Source: Anaspis maculata (Eukaryota; Arthropoda; Insecta; Coleoptera; Scraptiidae). Taken from it: a stretch of 64,000 nt of DNA. The DNA lies in the NCBI GenBank assembly GCA_949128115.1, contig OX421961.1, forward strand, positions 88,395,277 to 88,459,276, written 5' to 3'. The position numbers were made by a program, and so were the translations under genes. A model generated the notes under the pieces. The model saw only the letters and a program-made list of their open reading frames with translations, was not told the origin of the DNA and made no database searches. This document shows positions 13,700 to 24,700 of this stretch, piece by piece (position 1 is the first letter of the stretch; every line of letters starts with the position of its first letter).

Positions 13700-16215
13700 C
13701 GTGGGTTGAAGCCTAAAGTCACGTGGGTTGAAGCCTAAAGTCACGTGGGTTAAAACCTGAACTTTTGGATAACAATTGTGTCTTTTTTTTCGATATTCGT
13801 GTTCGTTCTCAGATGTTGCGTTTGGAACAAGTAGCTGCCAACTCCAAAAGTGGTGACCGATCGTTTTGAAAGTCACGTGGGTTGAAGCCTGAAGTCACGT
13901 GGGTCGAAACCTGAACTTTTTGGATAACAATTGTGTCTTTTTTTCTCGATATTCGTGATCGTTTGTTAGATGTTGCGTTTGGAACAAGTAGCTGCCAACT
14001 CCAAAAGTGGTGACCGATCGTTACAAAAGTCACGTGGGTTGAAGCCTGGAGTCACGTGGATTGAAGCCTGAAGTCACGTGGGTTGAAGCCTGAAGTCACG
14101 TGGGTTGGGGCCTGAAGTCACGTGGGTTAAAACCTGAACTTTTTGGATAACAATTATGTCTTTTTTTTCGATATTCGTGATCGTTTGTTAGATGTTGCGT
14201 TTGGAACAAGTAGCTGCCAACTCCTAAAGTGGTGACCGATCGTTTCAAAAGTCACGTGGGTTGCAGCCTGGAGTCACGTGGGTTAAAGCCTGAAGTCACG
14301 TGGGTTGAAGCCTGAAGTCACGTGGGTTGAAACCTAAACTTTTTGGATAACAATTGTGTCTTTTTTTTCGATATTCGTGTTCGTTTGTCAGATGTTGCGT
14401 TTGGAACAAGTAGCTGCCAACTCCAAAAGTGGTGACCGATCGTTTTAAAAGTCACGTGGGCTGAAGCCTGGAGTCACGTGGGTTGAAGCCTGAAGTCACG
14501 TGGGTTAAAACCTAAACTTTTTGGATAACAATTGTGTCTTTTTTTTTTTCGATATTCGTGTTCGTTTGTCAGGTGTTGCGTTTGGAACAAGTAGCTGCCA
14601 ACTCCAAAAGTGGTGACCGATCGTTTTGAAAGTCACGTGGGTTGAAGCCTGGAATCACGTGGGTTGAAGCCTGAAGTCACGTGGGTCGAAACCTGAACTT
14701 TTTGGATAACAATTGTGTCTTTTTTTTTTCGATATTCGTGATCGTTTGATAGATGTTGCGATTGGAACAAGTAGCTGCCAACTCCAAATGTGGTGACGGA
14801 TCGTTACAAAAGTCACGTGGGTTGAAGCCTGAAGTCACGTGGGTTGAAGCCTGAAGTCACGTGGGTTAAAACCTGAACTTTTGGATAACAATTGTGTCTT
14901 TTTTTTTTCGATATTCGTGTTCGTTTTTCAGATGTTGCGTTTGGAACAAGAAGCTGCCAACTCCAAGAGTGGTGACCGATCGTTTCAAAAGTCACGTGGG
15001 TTGAAGCCTGAAGTCACGTGGGTTGGAGCCTGAAGTCACGTGGGTTAAAACCTGAACTTTTTGGATAACAATTGTGTCTTTTTTCTTTGATATACGTGTT
15101 CGTTTGTCAGGTGTTGCGTTTGGAACAAGTAGCTGCCAACTCCAAAAGGGGTGACCGATCGTTTTGAAAGTCACGTGGGTTGAAGCCTGGAATCACGTGG
15201 GTTGAAGCCTGAAGTCACGTGGGTCGAAACCTGAACTTTTTGGATAACAATTGTGTTTTTTTTTTTCGATATTCGTGATCGTTTGATATATGTTGCGTTT
15301 GGAACAAGTAGCTGCCAACTCCAAAAGTGGTGACCGATCGTTACAAAAGTCACGTGGGTTGAAGCCTGGAGTCACGTGGGTTGAAGCCTGAAGTCACGTG
15401 GGTTGAAGCCTGAAGTCACGTGGGTTGAAACCTCAACTTTTTGGATAACAATTGTGTCTTTTTTTTTTCGATATACGTTCTCAGATGTTGCGTTTGGAAC
15501 AAGTAGCTGCCAACTCCAAAAGTGGTGACCGATCGTTTTGAAAGTCACGTGGGTTGAAGCCTGGAATCACGTGGTTTGAAGCCTGAAGTCACGTGGGTCG
15601 AAACCTGAACTTTTTGGATAACAATTGTGTCTTTTTTTTTCGATATTCGTGATCGTTTGTTAGATGTTGCGTTTGGAACAAGTAGCTGCCAACTCCAAAA
15701 GTGGTGACCGATCGTTATAAAAGTCACGTGGGTTGAAGCCTGGAGTCACGTGGGTTGAAGCCTGAAGTCACGTGGGTTGAAGCCTGAAGTCACGTGGGTT
15801 AAAACCTCAAGTTTTTGGATAACAATTGTGTCTTTTTTTTTTTTTCGATATTCGTGTTCGTTCTAAGATGTTGCGTTTGGAACAAGTAGCTGCCAACTCC
15901 AAAAGTGGTGACCGATCGTTTTAAAAGTCACGTGGGTTGAAGCCTAGAGTCACGTGGGTTGAAGCCTGAAGTCACGTGGGTTAAAACCTGAACTTTTTGG
16001 ATAACAATTGTGTCTTTTTTTCTCGATATTCGTGTTCGTTTGTCAGATGTTGCGTTTGGAACAAGTAGCTGCCAACTCCAAAAGTGGTGACCGATCGTTT
16101 CAAAAGTCACGTGGGTTGAAGCCTGGAGTCACGTGGGTTGGAGCCTGGAGGCACGTGGGTTGGAGCCTGAAGTCACGTGGGTTAAAACCTGAACTTTTTG
16201 GATAACAATTGTGTT
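13696..16215. repeat. Family A higher-order segment, partial third copy
   Basis: Monomer order matches 3,135 to about 5,657 at an offset of about 10,556-10,562 bp, including the five-box cluster and the monomer at 16,008-16,205 with the GGAGGCACGTG box. After about 16,215 the core switches to GTGATCGTTTGATAG where the first copy has GTTCGTTTGTCAG, so the match ends inside a monomer. A private 8-bp shortening, CGATATACGTTCTCAG near 15,469, separates it from the older copies. Confidence 0.75.
14029..14138. repeat. Five-box CACGTG cluster (third copy)
   Basis: Same ordered variants as at 3,468 and 8,479. It lies inside the first copy of the 9.36-kb duplication, and its twin is at 23,389-23,498, exactly 9,360 bp away. 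Confidence 0.9.
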
Positions 16216-16484
16216 TTTTTTTTCGATATTCGTGATCGTTTGATAGATGTTGCGTTTGGAACAAGTAGCTGCCAACTCCAAAAGTGGTGACCGATCGATA
16301 CAAAAGTCACGTGGGTTGAAGCCTGAAGTCACGTGGGTTGAAGCCTGAAGTCACGTGGGTTAAAACCTGAACTTTTGGATAACAATTGTGTCTTTTTTTT
16401 TCCGATATTCGTGTTCGTTTGTCAGATGTTGCGTTTGGAACAAGAAGCTGCCAACTCCAAGAGTGGTGACCGATCGTTTTAAAA

Positions 16485-17517
16485 GTCACGTGGGTTGAAG
16501 CCTGAAGTCACGTGGGTTGGAGCCTGAAGTCACGTGGGTTGAAACCTGAACTTTTTGGATAACAATTGTGTCTTTTTTCTTTGATATACGTGTTCGTTTG
16601 TCAGGTGTTGCGTTTGGAACAAGTAGCTGCCAACTCCAAAAGTGGTGACCGATCGTTTTGAAAGTCACGTGAGTTGAAGCCTGAAGTCACGTGGGTCGAA
16701 ACCTGAACTTTTTGGATAACAATTGTGTCTTTTTTTTTCGATATTCGTGATCGTTTGTTAGATGTTGCGTTTGGAACAAGTAGCTGCCAACTCCAAAAGT
16801 GGTGACCGATCGTTACAAAAGTCACGTGGGTTGAAGCCTGGAGTCACGTGGGTTGAAGCCTGAAGTCACGTGGGTCGAAACCTGAACTTTTTGGATAACA
16901 ATTGTGTCTTTTTTTTTTTCGATATTCGTGTTCGTTTGTCAGATGTTGCGTTTGGAACAAGAAGCTGCCAACTCCAAGGAGTTGTGACCGATCGTTTTAG
17001 AAGTCACGTGGGTTGAAGCCTGAAGTCACGTGGGTTGGAGCCTGGAGTCACGTGAGTTAAAACCTGGACTTTTTGGATAACAATTGTGTCTTTTTTTTTT
17101 GATATACGTGTTCGTTTGTCAGGTGTTGCGTTTGGAACAAGTAGCTGCCAACTCCAAAAGTGGTGACCGACCATTTTGAAAATCACGTGGGTTGAAGCCT
17201 GAAGTCACGTGGGTCGAAACCTGAACTTTTTGGATAACAATTGTGTCTTTTTTTTTCGATATTCGTGATCGTTTGTTAGATGTTGCGTTTGGAACAAGTA
17301 GCTGCCAACTCCAAAAGCGGTGACCGATCGTTACAAAAGTCACGTGGGTTGGAGCCTGGAGTCACGTGGGTTGAAGCCTGAAGTCACGTGGGTTAAAACC
17401 TAAACTTTTGGATAACAATTGTGTCTTTTTTTTTTCGATATTCGTGTTCGTTTGTCAGATGTTGCGTTTGGAACAAGAAGCTGCCAACTCCAAGAGTGGT
17501 GACCGATCGTTTTAAAA
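16485..17517. repeat. 518-bp trimer (module T), two tandem copies
   Basis: Leading boxes of equivalent monomers lie at 16,485, 17,003 and 17,518 (518 and 515 bp). The trimer consists of a TTTGATATACG/GTCAGGTGTTG monomer, a two-box GTCGAAACCTG monomer of about 157 bp with GTGATCGTTTGTTAG, and a GAAGCTGCC monomer. The second copy has AAATCACGTGG and ACCGACC changes. Further trimer copies occur in each family B unit. Confidence 0.88.
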
Positions 17518-17737
17518 GTCACGTGGGTTGAAGCCTGAAGTCACGTGGGTTGGAGCCTGAAGTCACGTGGGTTAAAACCTGAACTTTTTGGATAACAATT
17601 GTGTCTTTTTTTTTTGACATTCGTGTTCGTTTGTCAGATGTTGCGTTTGGAACAAGTAGCTGCCAACTCCAAAAGTGGTGACCGATCGTTTGAAAAGTCA
17701 CGTGGGTTGAAGCCTGGAGTCACGTGGGTTGAAGCCT

Positions 17738-17757
17738 GAAGCACGTGGTTCAAAACC
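17738..17757. other. Landmark box variant GCACGTGGTTC, the family B phase marker
   Basis: The third sub-repeat of this monomer reads GAAGCACGTGGTTCAAAACC, lacking the T of GTCACGTG. The same variant occurs near 27,098, 30,638, 34,156, 38,568, 42,446, 46,697, 51,318, 52,210, 52,748, 55,959, 56,496 and 62,494. Its spacing defines the U units. The palindrome CACGTG itself is kept, while the CDEI-like octamer is lost. Confidence 0.9.
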
Positions 17758-19564
17758 TGAACTCTTTGAATAACAATTGTGTCTCTTTTTTTCGACATTC
17801 GTGTTCGTTTGTCAGATGTTGCGTTTGGAACAAGTAGCTGCCAACTCCAAAAGTGGTGACCTATTGTTTTAAAAGTCACGTGGGTTGAAGCCTGAAGTCA
17901 CGTGGGTTGAAGCCTGAAGTCACGTGGGTTGAAACCTCAACTTTTTGGATAACAATTGTGTCTTTTTTTTTCGATATTCGTGTTCGTTTGTCAGATGTTG
18001 CGTTTGGAACAAGTAGCTGCCAACTCCAAAAGTGGTGACCGATCGTTTTAAAAGTCACGTGGGCTGAAGCCTGGAGTCACGTGGGTTGAAGCCTGAAGTC
18101 ACGTGGGTTAAAACCTGAACTTTTTGGATAACAATTGTGTCTTTTTTTTTTTCGATATTCGTGTTCGTTTGTCAGATGTTGCGTTTGGAACAAGTAGCTG
18201 CCAACTCCAGAAGTGAAAGCCGATCGTTTTGAAAGTCACGTGAGTTGAAGTTTGAAGTCACGTGGGTTGGAGCCTGAAGTCACGTGGGTTAAAACCTGAA
18301 CTTTTTGAATAACAATTGTGTCTTTTTTTTCGATATTCGTGTTCGTTTGTCAGATGTTGCGTTTGGAACAAGTAGCTGTCAACTCCAAGAGTGGTGACCG
18401 ATCGTTTTAAAAGTCACGTGGGTTGAAGCCTGGAGTCACGTGGGTTGAAGCCTGAAGTCACGTGGGTTGAAACCTGAATTCTTTGGATAACAATTGTGTC
18501 TCTTTTTTTCGATATTCGTGTTCGTTTGTCAGATGTTGCGTTTGGAACAAGTAGCTGCCAACTCCAAAAGTGAAAACCGATCGTTTTAAAAGTCACGTGA
18601 GTTGAAGTTTGAAGTCACGTGGGTTGGAGCCTGAAGTCACGTGGGTTGAAACCTGAACTTTTTGGATAACAATTGTGTCTTTTTTTTCGATATTCGTGTT
18701 CGTTTGTCAGATGTTGCGTTTGGAACAAGTAGCTGTCAACTCCAAGAGTGGTGACCGATCGTTTTAAAAGTCACGTGGGTTGAAGCCTGGAGTCACGTGG
18801 GTTGAAGCCTGAAGTCACGTGGGATGAAACCTGAATTCTTTGGATAACAATTGTGTCTCTTTTTTTCGATATTCGTGTTCGTTTGTCAGATGTTGCGTTT
18901 GGAACAAGTAGCTGCCAACTCCAGAAGTGAAAGCCGATCGTTTTAAAAGTCACGTGAGTTGAAGTTTGAAGTCACGTGGGTTGGAGCCTGAAGTCACGTG
19001 GGTTGAAACCCGAACTTTTTGGATAACAATTGTGTCTTTTTTTTTCGATATTCGTGTTCGTTTGTCAGATGTTGCGTTTGGAACAAGTAGCTGCCAACTC
19101 CAGAAGTGAAAGCCGATCGTTTTGAAAGTCACGTGAGTTGAAGTTTGAAGTCACGTGGGTTGGAGCCTGAAGTCACGTGGGTTAAAACCTGAACTTTTTG
19201 AATAACAATTGTGTCTTTTTTTTCGATATTCGTGTTCGTTTGTCAGATGTTGCGTTTGGAACAAGTAGCTGTCAACTCCAAGAGTGGTGACCGATCGTTT
19301 TAAAAGTCACGTGGGTTGAAGCCTGGAGTCACGTGGGTTGAAGCCTGAAGTCACGTGGGTTGAAACCTGAATTCTTTGGATAACAATTGTGTCTCTTTTT
19401 TTCGATATTCGTGTTCGTTTGTCAGATGTTGCGTTTGGAACAAGTAGCTGCCAACTCCAGAAGTGAAAGCCGATCGTTTTAAAAGTCACGTGAGTTGAAG
19501 TTTGAAGTCACGTGGGTTGGAGCCTGAAGTCACGTGGGTTAAAACCTGAACTTTTTGGATAACA

Positions 19565-19580
19565 ATTGTCTTTTTTTTTC
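19565..19580. other. 2-bp core deletion (CAATTGTCTTT) at a fixed unit position
   Basis: The core reads AACAATTGTCTTTT instead of AACAATTGTGTCTTTT. It recurs once per unit just before the ATTCATGTGGG monomer (near 28,925, 32,285, 36,698, 40,217, 44,987, 59,038 and 60,785) but not at the equivalent places in U5 (near 48,346) and U6 (near 54,396). It separates U5/U6 from the other units. Confidence 0.82.
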
Positions 19581-19679
19581 GATATTCGTGTTCGTTTGTC
19601 AGATGTTGCGTTTGGAACAAGTAGCTGCCAACTCCAAGAGTGGTGACCGATCATTTTAAAAGTCACGTGGGTTGAAGCC

Positions 19680-19700
19680 TGGATTCATGTGGGTTAAAGC
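19680..19700. other. Decayed box ATTCATGTG, then GGAAAGAGTAGC core
   Basis: The second sub-repeat reads GGATTCATGTGGGTTAAAG, so the CACGTG palindrome is lost, and the next core carries GGAAAGAGTAGC in place of GGAACAAGTAGC (near 19,792). The pair recurs once per unit (near 29,042, 32,402, 36,816, 40,336, 45,106, 48,466, 49,873, 54,515, 59,157 and 60,902). A broken box has been copied faithfully along with the unit. Confidence 0.85.
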
Positions 19701-21252
19701 CTGAAGTCACGTGGGTTAAAACCTGAACTTTTTGGATAACAATTGTGTCTCTTTTTTTCGATATTTGTGTTCGTTTGTCAGATGTTGCGTTTGGAAAGAG
19801 TAGCTGCCAACTCCAAAAGTGGTGACCGATCGATACAAAAGTCACGTGGGTTGAAGCCTGAAGTCACGTGGGTTGAAGCCTGAAGTCACGTGGGTTAAAA
19901 CCTGAACTTTTGGATAACAATTGTGTCTTTTTTTTTTTTCGATATTCGTGTTCGTTTGTCAGATGTTGCGTTTGGAACAAGAAGCTGCCAACTCCAAGAG
20001 TGGTGACCGATCGTTTTAAAAGTCACGTGGGTTGAAGCCTGAAGTCACGTGGGTTGGAGCCTGAAGTCACGTGGGTTGAAACCTGAACTTTTTGGATAAC
20101 AATTGTGTCTTTTTTCTTTGATATACGTGTTCGTTTGTCAGGTGTTGCGTTTGGAACAAGTAGCTGCCAACTCCAAAAGTGGTGACCGATCGTTTTGAAA
20201 GTCACGTGAGTTGAAGCCTGAAGTCACGTGGGTCGAAACCTGAACTTTTTGGATAACAATTGTGTCTTTTTTTTTCGATATTCGTGATCGTTTGTTAGAT
20301 GTTGCGTTTGGAACAAGTAGCTGCCAACTCCAAAAGTGGTGACCGATCGTTACAAAAGTCACGTGGGTTGAAGCCTGGAGTCACGTGGGTTGAAGCCTGA
20401 AGTCACGTGGGTCGAAACCTGAATTTTTTGGATAACAATTGTGTCTTTTTTTTTTTCGATATTCGTGTTCGTTTGTCAGATGTTGCGTTTGGAACAAGAA
20501 GCTGCCAACTCCAAGGAGTGGTGACCGATCGTTTTAGAAGTCACGTGGGTTGAAGCCTGAAGTCACGTGGATTGGAGCCTGAAGTCACGTGAGTTAAAAC
20601 CTGGACTTTTTGGATAACAATTGTGTCTTTTTTTTTTGATATACGTGTTCGTTTGTCAGGTGTTGCGTTTGGAACAAGTAGCTGCCAACTCCAAAAGTGG
20701 TGACCGACCGTTTTGAAAATCACGTGGGTTGAAGCCTGAAGTCACGTGGGTCGAAACCTGAACTTTTTGGATAACAATTGTGTCTTTTTTTTTCGATATT
20801 CGTGATCGTTTGTTAGATGTTGCGTTTGGAACAAGTAGCTGCCAACTCCAAAAGCGGTGACCGATCGTTACAAAAGTCACGTGGGTTGGAGCCTGGAGTC
20901 ACGTGGGTTGAAGCCTGAAGTCACGTGGGTTAAAACCTGAACTTTTGGATAACAATTGTGTCTTTTTTTTTTTTCGATATTCGTGTTCGTTTGTCAGATG
21001 TTGCGTTTGGAACAAGAAGCTGCCAACTCCAAGAGTGGTGACCGATCGTTTTAAAAGTCACGTGGGTTGAAGCCTGAAGTCACGTGGGTTGGAGCCTGAA
21101 GTCACGTGGGTTAAAACCTGAACTTTTTGGATAACAATTGTGTCTTTTTTTTTTTGACATTCGTGTTCGTTTGTCAGATGTTGCGTTTGGAACAAGTAGC
21201 TGCCAACTCCAAAAGTGGTGACCGATCGTTTTAAAAGTCACGTGGGTTGAAG

Positions 21253-21763
21253 CCTGAAGTCACGTGGGTCGAAACCTGAACTTTTTGGATAACAATTGTG
21301 TCTTTTTTTTTCGATATTCGTGATCGTTTGTTAGATGTTGCGTTTGGAACAAGTAGCTGCCAACTCCAAAAGCGGTGACCGATCGTTACAAAAGTCACGT
21401 GGGTTGGAGCCTGGAGTCACGTGGGTTGAAGCCTGAAGTCACGTGGGTTAAAACCTGAACTTTTGGATAACAATTGTGTCTTTTTTTTTTTTCGATATTC
21501 GTGTTCGTTTGTCAGATGTTGCGTTTGGAACAAGAAGCTGCCAACTCCAAGAGTGGTGACCGATCGTTTTAAAAGTCACGTGGGTTGAAGCCTGAAGTCA
21601 CGTGGGTTGGAGCCTGAAGTCACGTGGGTTAAAACCTGAACTTTTTGGATAACAATTGTGTCTTTTTTTTTTTGACATTCGTGTTCGTTTGTCAGATGTT
21701 GCGTTTGGAACAAGTAGCTGCCAACTCCAAAAGTGGTGACCGATCGTTTTAAAAGTCACGTGG
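21253..21763. repeat. Extra 518-bp trimer copy at the junction of the 9.36-kb duplication
   Basis: This segment repeats 20,735-21,252 at +518 bp (GTCGAAACCTG monomer with AAAAGCGGTGACC, then the GAAGCTGCC monomer, then the TTTGACATTCG monomer). It is missing at the equivalent place after 30,611, where the landmark monomer follows directly. It ends where copy 2 of the 9.36-kb block begins, so the exchange point lies in the monomer around 21,670-21,763. Confidence 0.82.
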
Positions 21764-24700
21764 GTTGAAGCCTGGGATCACGTGGTTTGAAGCCTGAAGT
21801 CACGTGGGTCGAAACCTGAACTTTTTGGATAACAATTGTGTCTTTTTTTTTCGATATTCGTGATCGTTTGTTAGATGTTGCGTTTGGAACAAGTAGCTGC
21901 CAACTCCAAAAGTGGTGACCGATCGTTATAAAAGTCACGTGGGTTGAAGCCTGGAGTCACGTGGGTTGAAGCCTGAAGTCACGTGGGTTGAAGCCTGAAG
22001 TCACGTGGGTTAAAACCTCAACTTTTTGGATAACAATTGTGTCTCTTTTTTTTTCGATATTCGTGTTCGTTCTAAGATGTTGCGTTTGGAACAAGTAGCT
22101 GCCAACTCCAAAAGTGGTGACCGATCGTTTTAAAAGTCACGTGGGTTGAAGCCTGGAGTCACGTGGGTTGAAGCCTGAAGTCACGTGGGTTAAAACCCGA
22201 ACTTTTTGGATAACAATTGTGTCTTTTTTTCTCGATATTCGTGTTCGTTTGTCAGATGTTGCGTTTGGAACAAGTAGCTGCCAACTCCAAAAGTGGTGAC
22301 CGATCGTTTCAAAAGTCACGTGGGTTGAAGCCTGGAGTCACGTGGGTTGGAGCCTGGAGGCACGTGGGTTGGAGCCTGAAGTCACGTGGGTTAAAACCTG
22401 AACTTTTTGGATAACAATTGTGTCTTTTTTTTTTCGATATTCGTGTTCGTTTGTCAGATGTTGCGTTTGGAACAAGTAGCTGCCAACTCCAAGAGTGGTG
22501 ACCGATCGTTTCAAAAGTCACGTGGGTTGAAGCCTGGAGGCACGTGGGTTGAAGCCTGAAGTCACGTGGGTTAAAACCTGCACTTTTTGGATAACAATTG
22601 TGTCTCTTTTTTTCGATATTCGTGTTCGTTTGTCGGATGTTGCGTTTGGAACAAGTAGCAGCCAACTCCAAAAGTGGTGACCGATCGTTTTAAAAGTCAT
22701 GTGGGTTGAAGCCTGAAGTCACGTGGGTTGGGGCCTGAAGTCACGTGGGTTAAAACCTGAACTTTTTGGATAACAATTGTGTCTTCTTTTTTTTCGATAT
22801 TCGTGTTCGTTTGTCAGATGTTGCGTTTGGAACAAGTAGCTGCCAACTCCAAGAGTGGTGACCGATCGTTTTAAAAGTCACGTGGGTTGAAGCCTGAAGT
22901 CACGTGGGTTGGAGCCTGAAGTCACGTGGGTTAAAACCTGAACTTTTTGGATGACAATTCTGTCTTTTTTCTTTGGTATACGTGTTCGTTTGTCAGGTGT
23001 TGCGTTTGGAACAAGTAGCTGCCAACTCCAAAAGTGGTGACCGATCGTTACAAAAGTCACGTGGGTTGAAGCCTAAAGTCACGTGGGTTGAAGCCTAAAG
23101 TCACGTGGGTTAAAACCTGAACTTTTGGATAACAATTGTGTCTTTTTTTTCGATATTCGTGTTCGTTCTCAGATGTTGCGTTTGGAACAAGTAGCTGCCA
23201 ACTCCAAAAGTGGTGACCGATCGTTTTGAAAGTCACGTGGGTTGAAGCCTGAAGTCACGTGGGTCGAAACCTGAACTTTTTGGATAACAATTGTGTCTTT
23301 TTTTCTCGATATTCGTGATCGTTTGTTAGATGTTGCGTTTGGAACAAGTAGCTGCCAACTCCAAAAGTGGTGACCGATCGTTACAAAAGTCACGTGGGTT
23401 GAAGCCTGGAGTCACGTGGATTGAAGCCTGAAGTCACGTGGGTTGAAGCCTGAAGTCACGTGGGTTGGGGCCTGAAGTCACGTGGGTTAAAACCTGAACT
23501 TTTTGGATAACAATTATGTCTTTTTTTTCGATATTCGTGATCGTTTGTTAGATGTTGCGTTTGGAACAAGTAGCTGCCAACTCCTAAAGTGGTGACCGAT
23601 CGTTTCAAAAGTCACGTGGGTTGCAGCCTGGAGTCACGTGGGTTAAAGCCTGAAGTCACGTGGGTTGAAGCCTGAAGTCACGTGGGTTGAAACCTAAACT
23701 TTTTGGATAACAATTGTGTCTTTTTTTTCGATATTCGTGTTCGTTTGTCAGATGTTGCGTTTGGAACAAGTAGCTGCCAACTCCAAAAGTGGTGACCGAT
23801 CGTTTTAAAAGTCACGTGGGCTGAAGCCTGGAGTCACGTGGGTTGAAGCCTGAAGTCACGTGGGTTAAAACCTAAACTTTTTGGATAACAATTGTGTCTT
23901 TTTTTTTTTCGATATTCGTGTTCGTTTGTCAGGTGTTGCGTTTGGAACAAGTAGCTGCCAACTCCAAAAGTGGTGACCGATCGTTTTGAAAGTCACGTGG
24001 GTTGAAGCCTGGAATCACGTGGGTTGAAGCCTGAAGTCACGTGGGTCGAAACCTGAACTTTTTGGATAACAATTGTGTCTTTTTTTTTTCGATATTCGTG
24101 ATCGTTTGATAGATGTTGCGATTGGAACAAGTAGCTGCCAACTCCAAATGTGGTGACGGATCGTTACAAAAGTCACGTGGGTTGAAGCCTGAAGTCACGT
24201 GGGTTGAAGCCTGAAGTCACGTGGGTTAAAACCTGAACTTTTGGATAACAATTGTGTCTTTTTTTTTTCGATATTCGTGTTCGTTTTTCAGATGTTGCGT
24301 TTGGAACAAGAAGCTGCCAACTCCAAGAGTGGTGACCGATCGTTTCAAAAGTCACGTGGGTTGAAGCCTGAAGTCACGTGGGTTGGAGCCTGAAGTCACG
24401 TGGGTTAAAACCTGAACTTTTTGGATAACAATTGTGTCTTTTTTCTTTGATATACGTGTTCGTTTGTCAGGTGTTGCGTTTGGAACAAGTAGCTGCCAAC
24501 TCCAAAAGGGGTGACCGATCGTTTTGAAAGTCACGTGGGTTGAAGCCTGGAATCACGTGGGTTGAAGCCTGAAGTCACGTGGGTCGAAACCTGAACTTTT
24601 TGGATAACAATTGTGTTTTTTTTTTTCGATATTCGTGATCGTTTGATATATGTTGCGTTTGGAACAAGTAGCTGCCAACTCCAAAAGTGGTGACCGATCG

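Larger units (their letters stand above)
12404..21252. repeat. 9.36-kb duplication, copy 1 (family A + B)
   Basis: From the rare box CTGGGATCACGTGG near 12,413 up to about 21,252, the sequence repeats at +9,360 bp. The left edge is set by upstream mismatches (GTGTGTTG at 12,400 versus GTGGGTTG at 21,760, and different core types before that). The right edge is set by divergence at about 21,253 versus 30,612. The block holds the junction between family A and family B at about 16.2 kb. Confidence 0.92.
17697..21252. repeat. Family B higher-order unit within duplication copy 1
   Basis: It begins at the landmark monomer, whose third box reads GAAGCACGTGGTTCAAAACC (17,738-17,757), and runs through TGAAAGCC monomers, the ATTCATGTGGG monomer near 19,683, the GGAAAGAGTAGC monomer near 19,792 and two 518-bp trimers. 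It lacks the GTAGGTAG insertion that marks the later units. It contains an extra 357-bp dimer before the 893-bp module. Confidence 0.82.
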
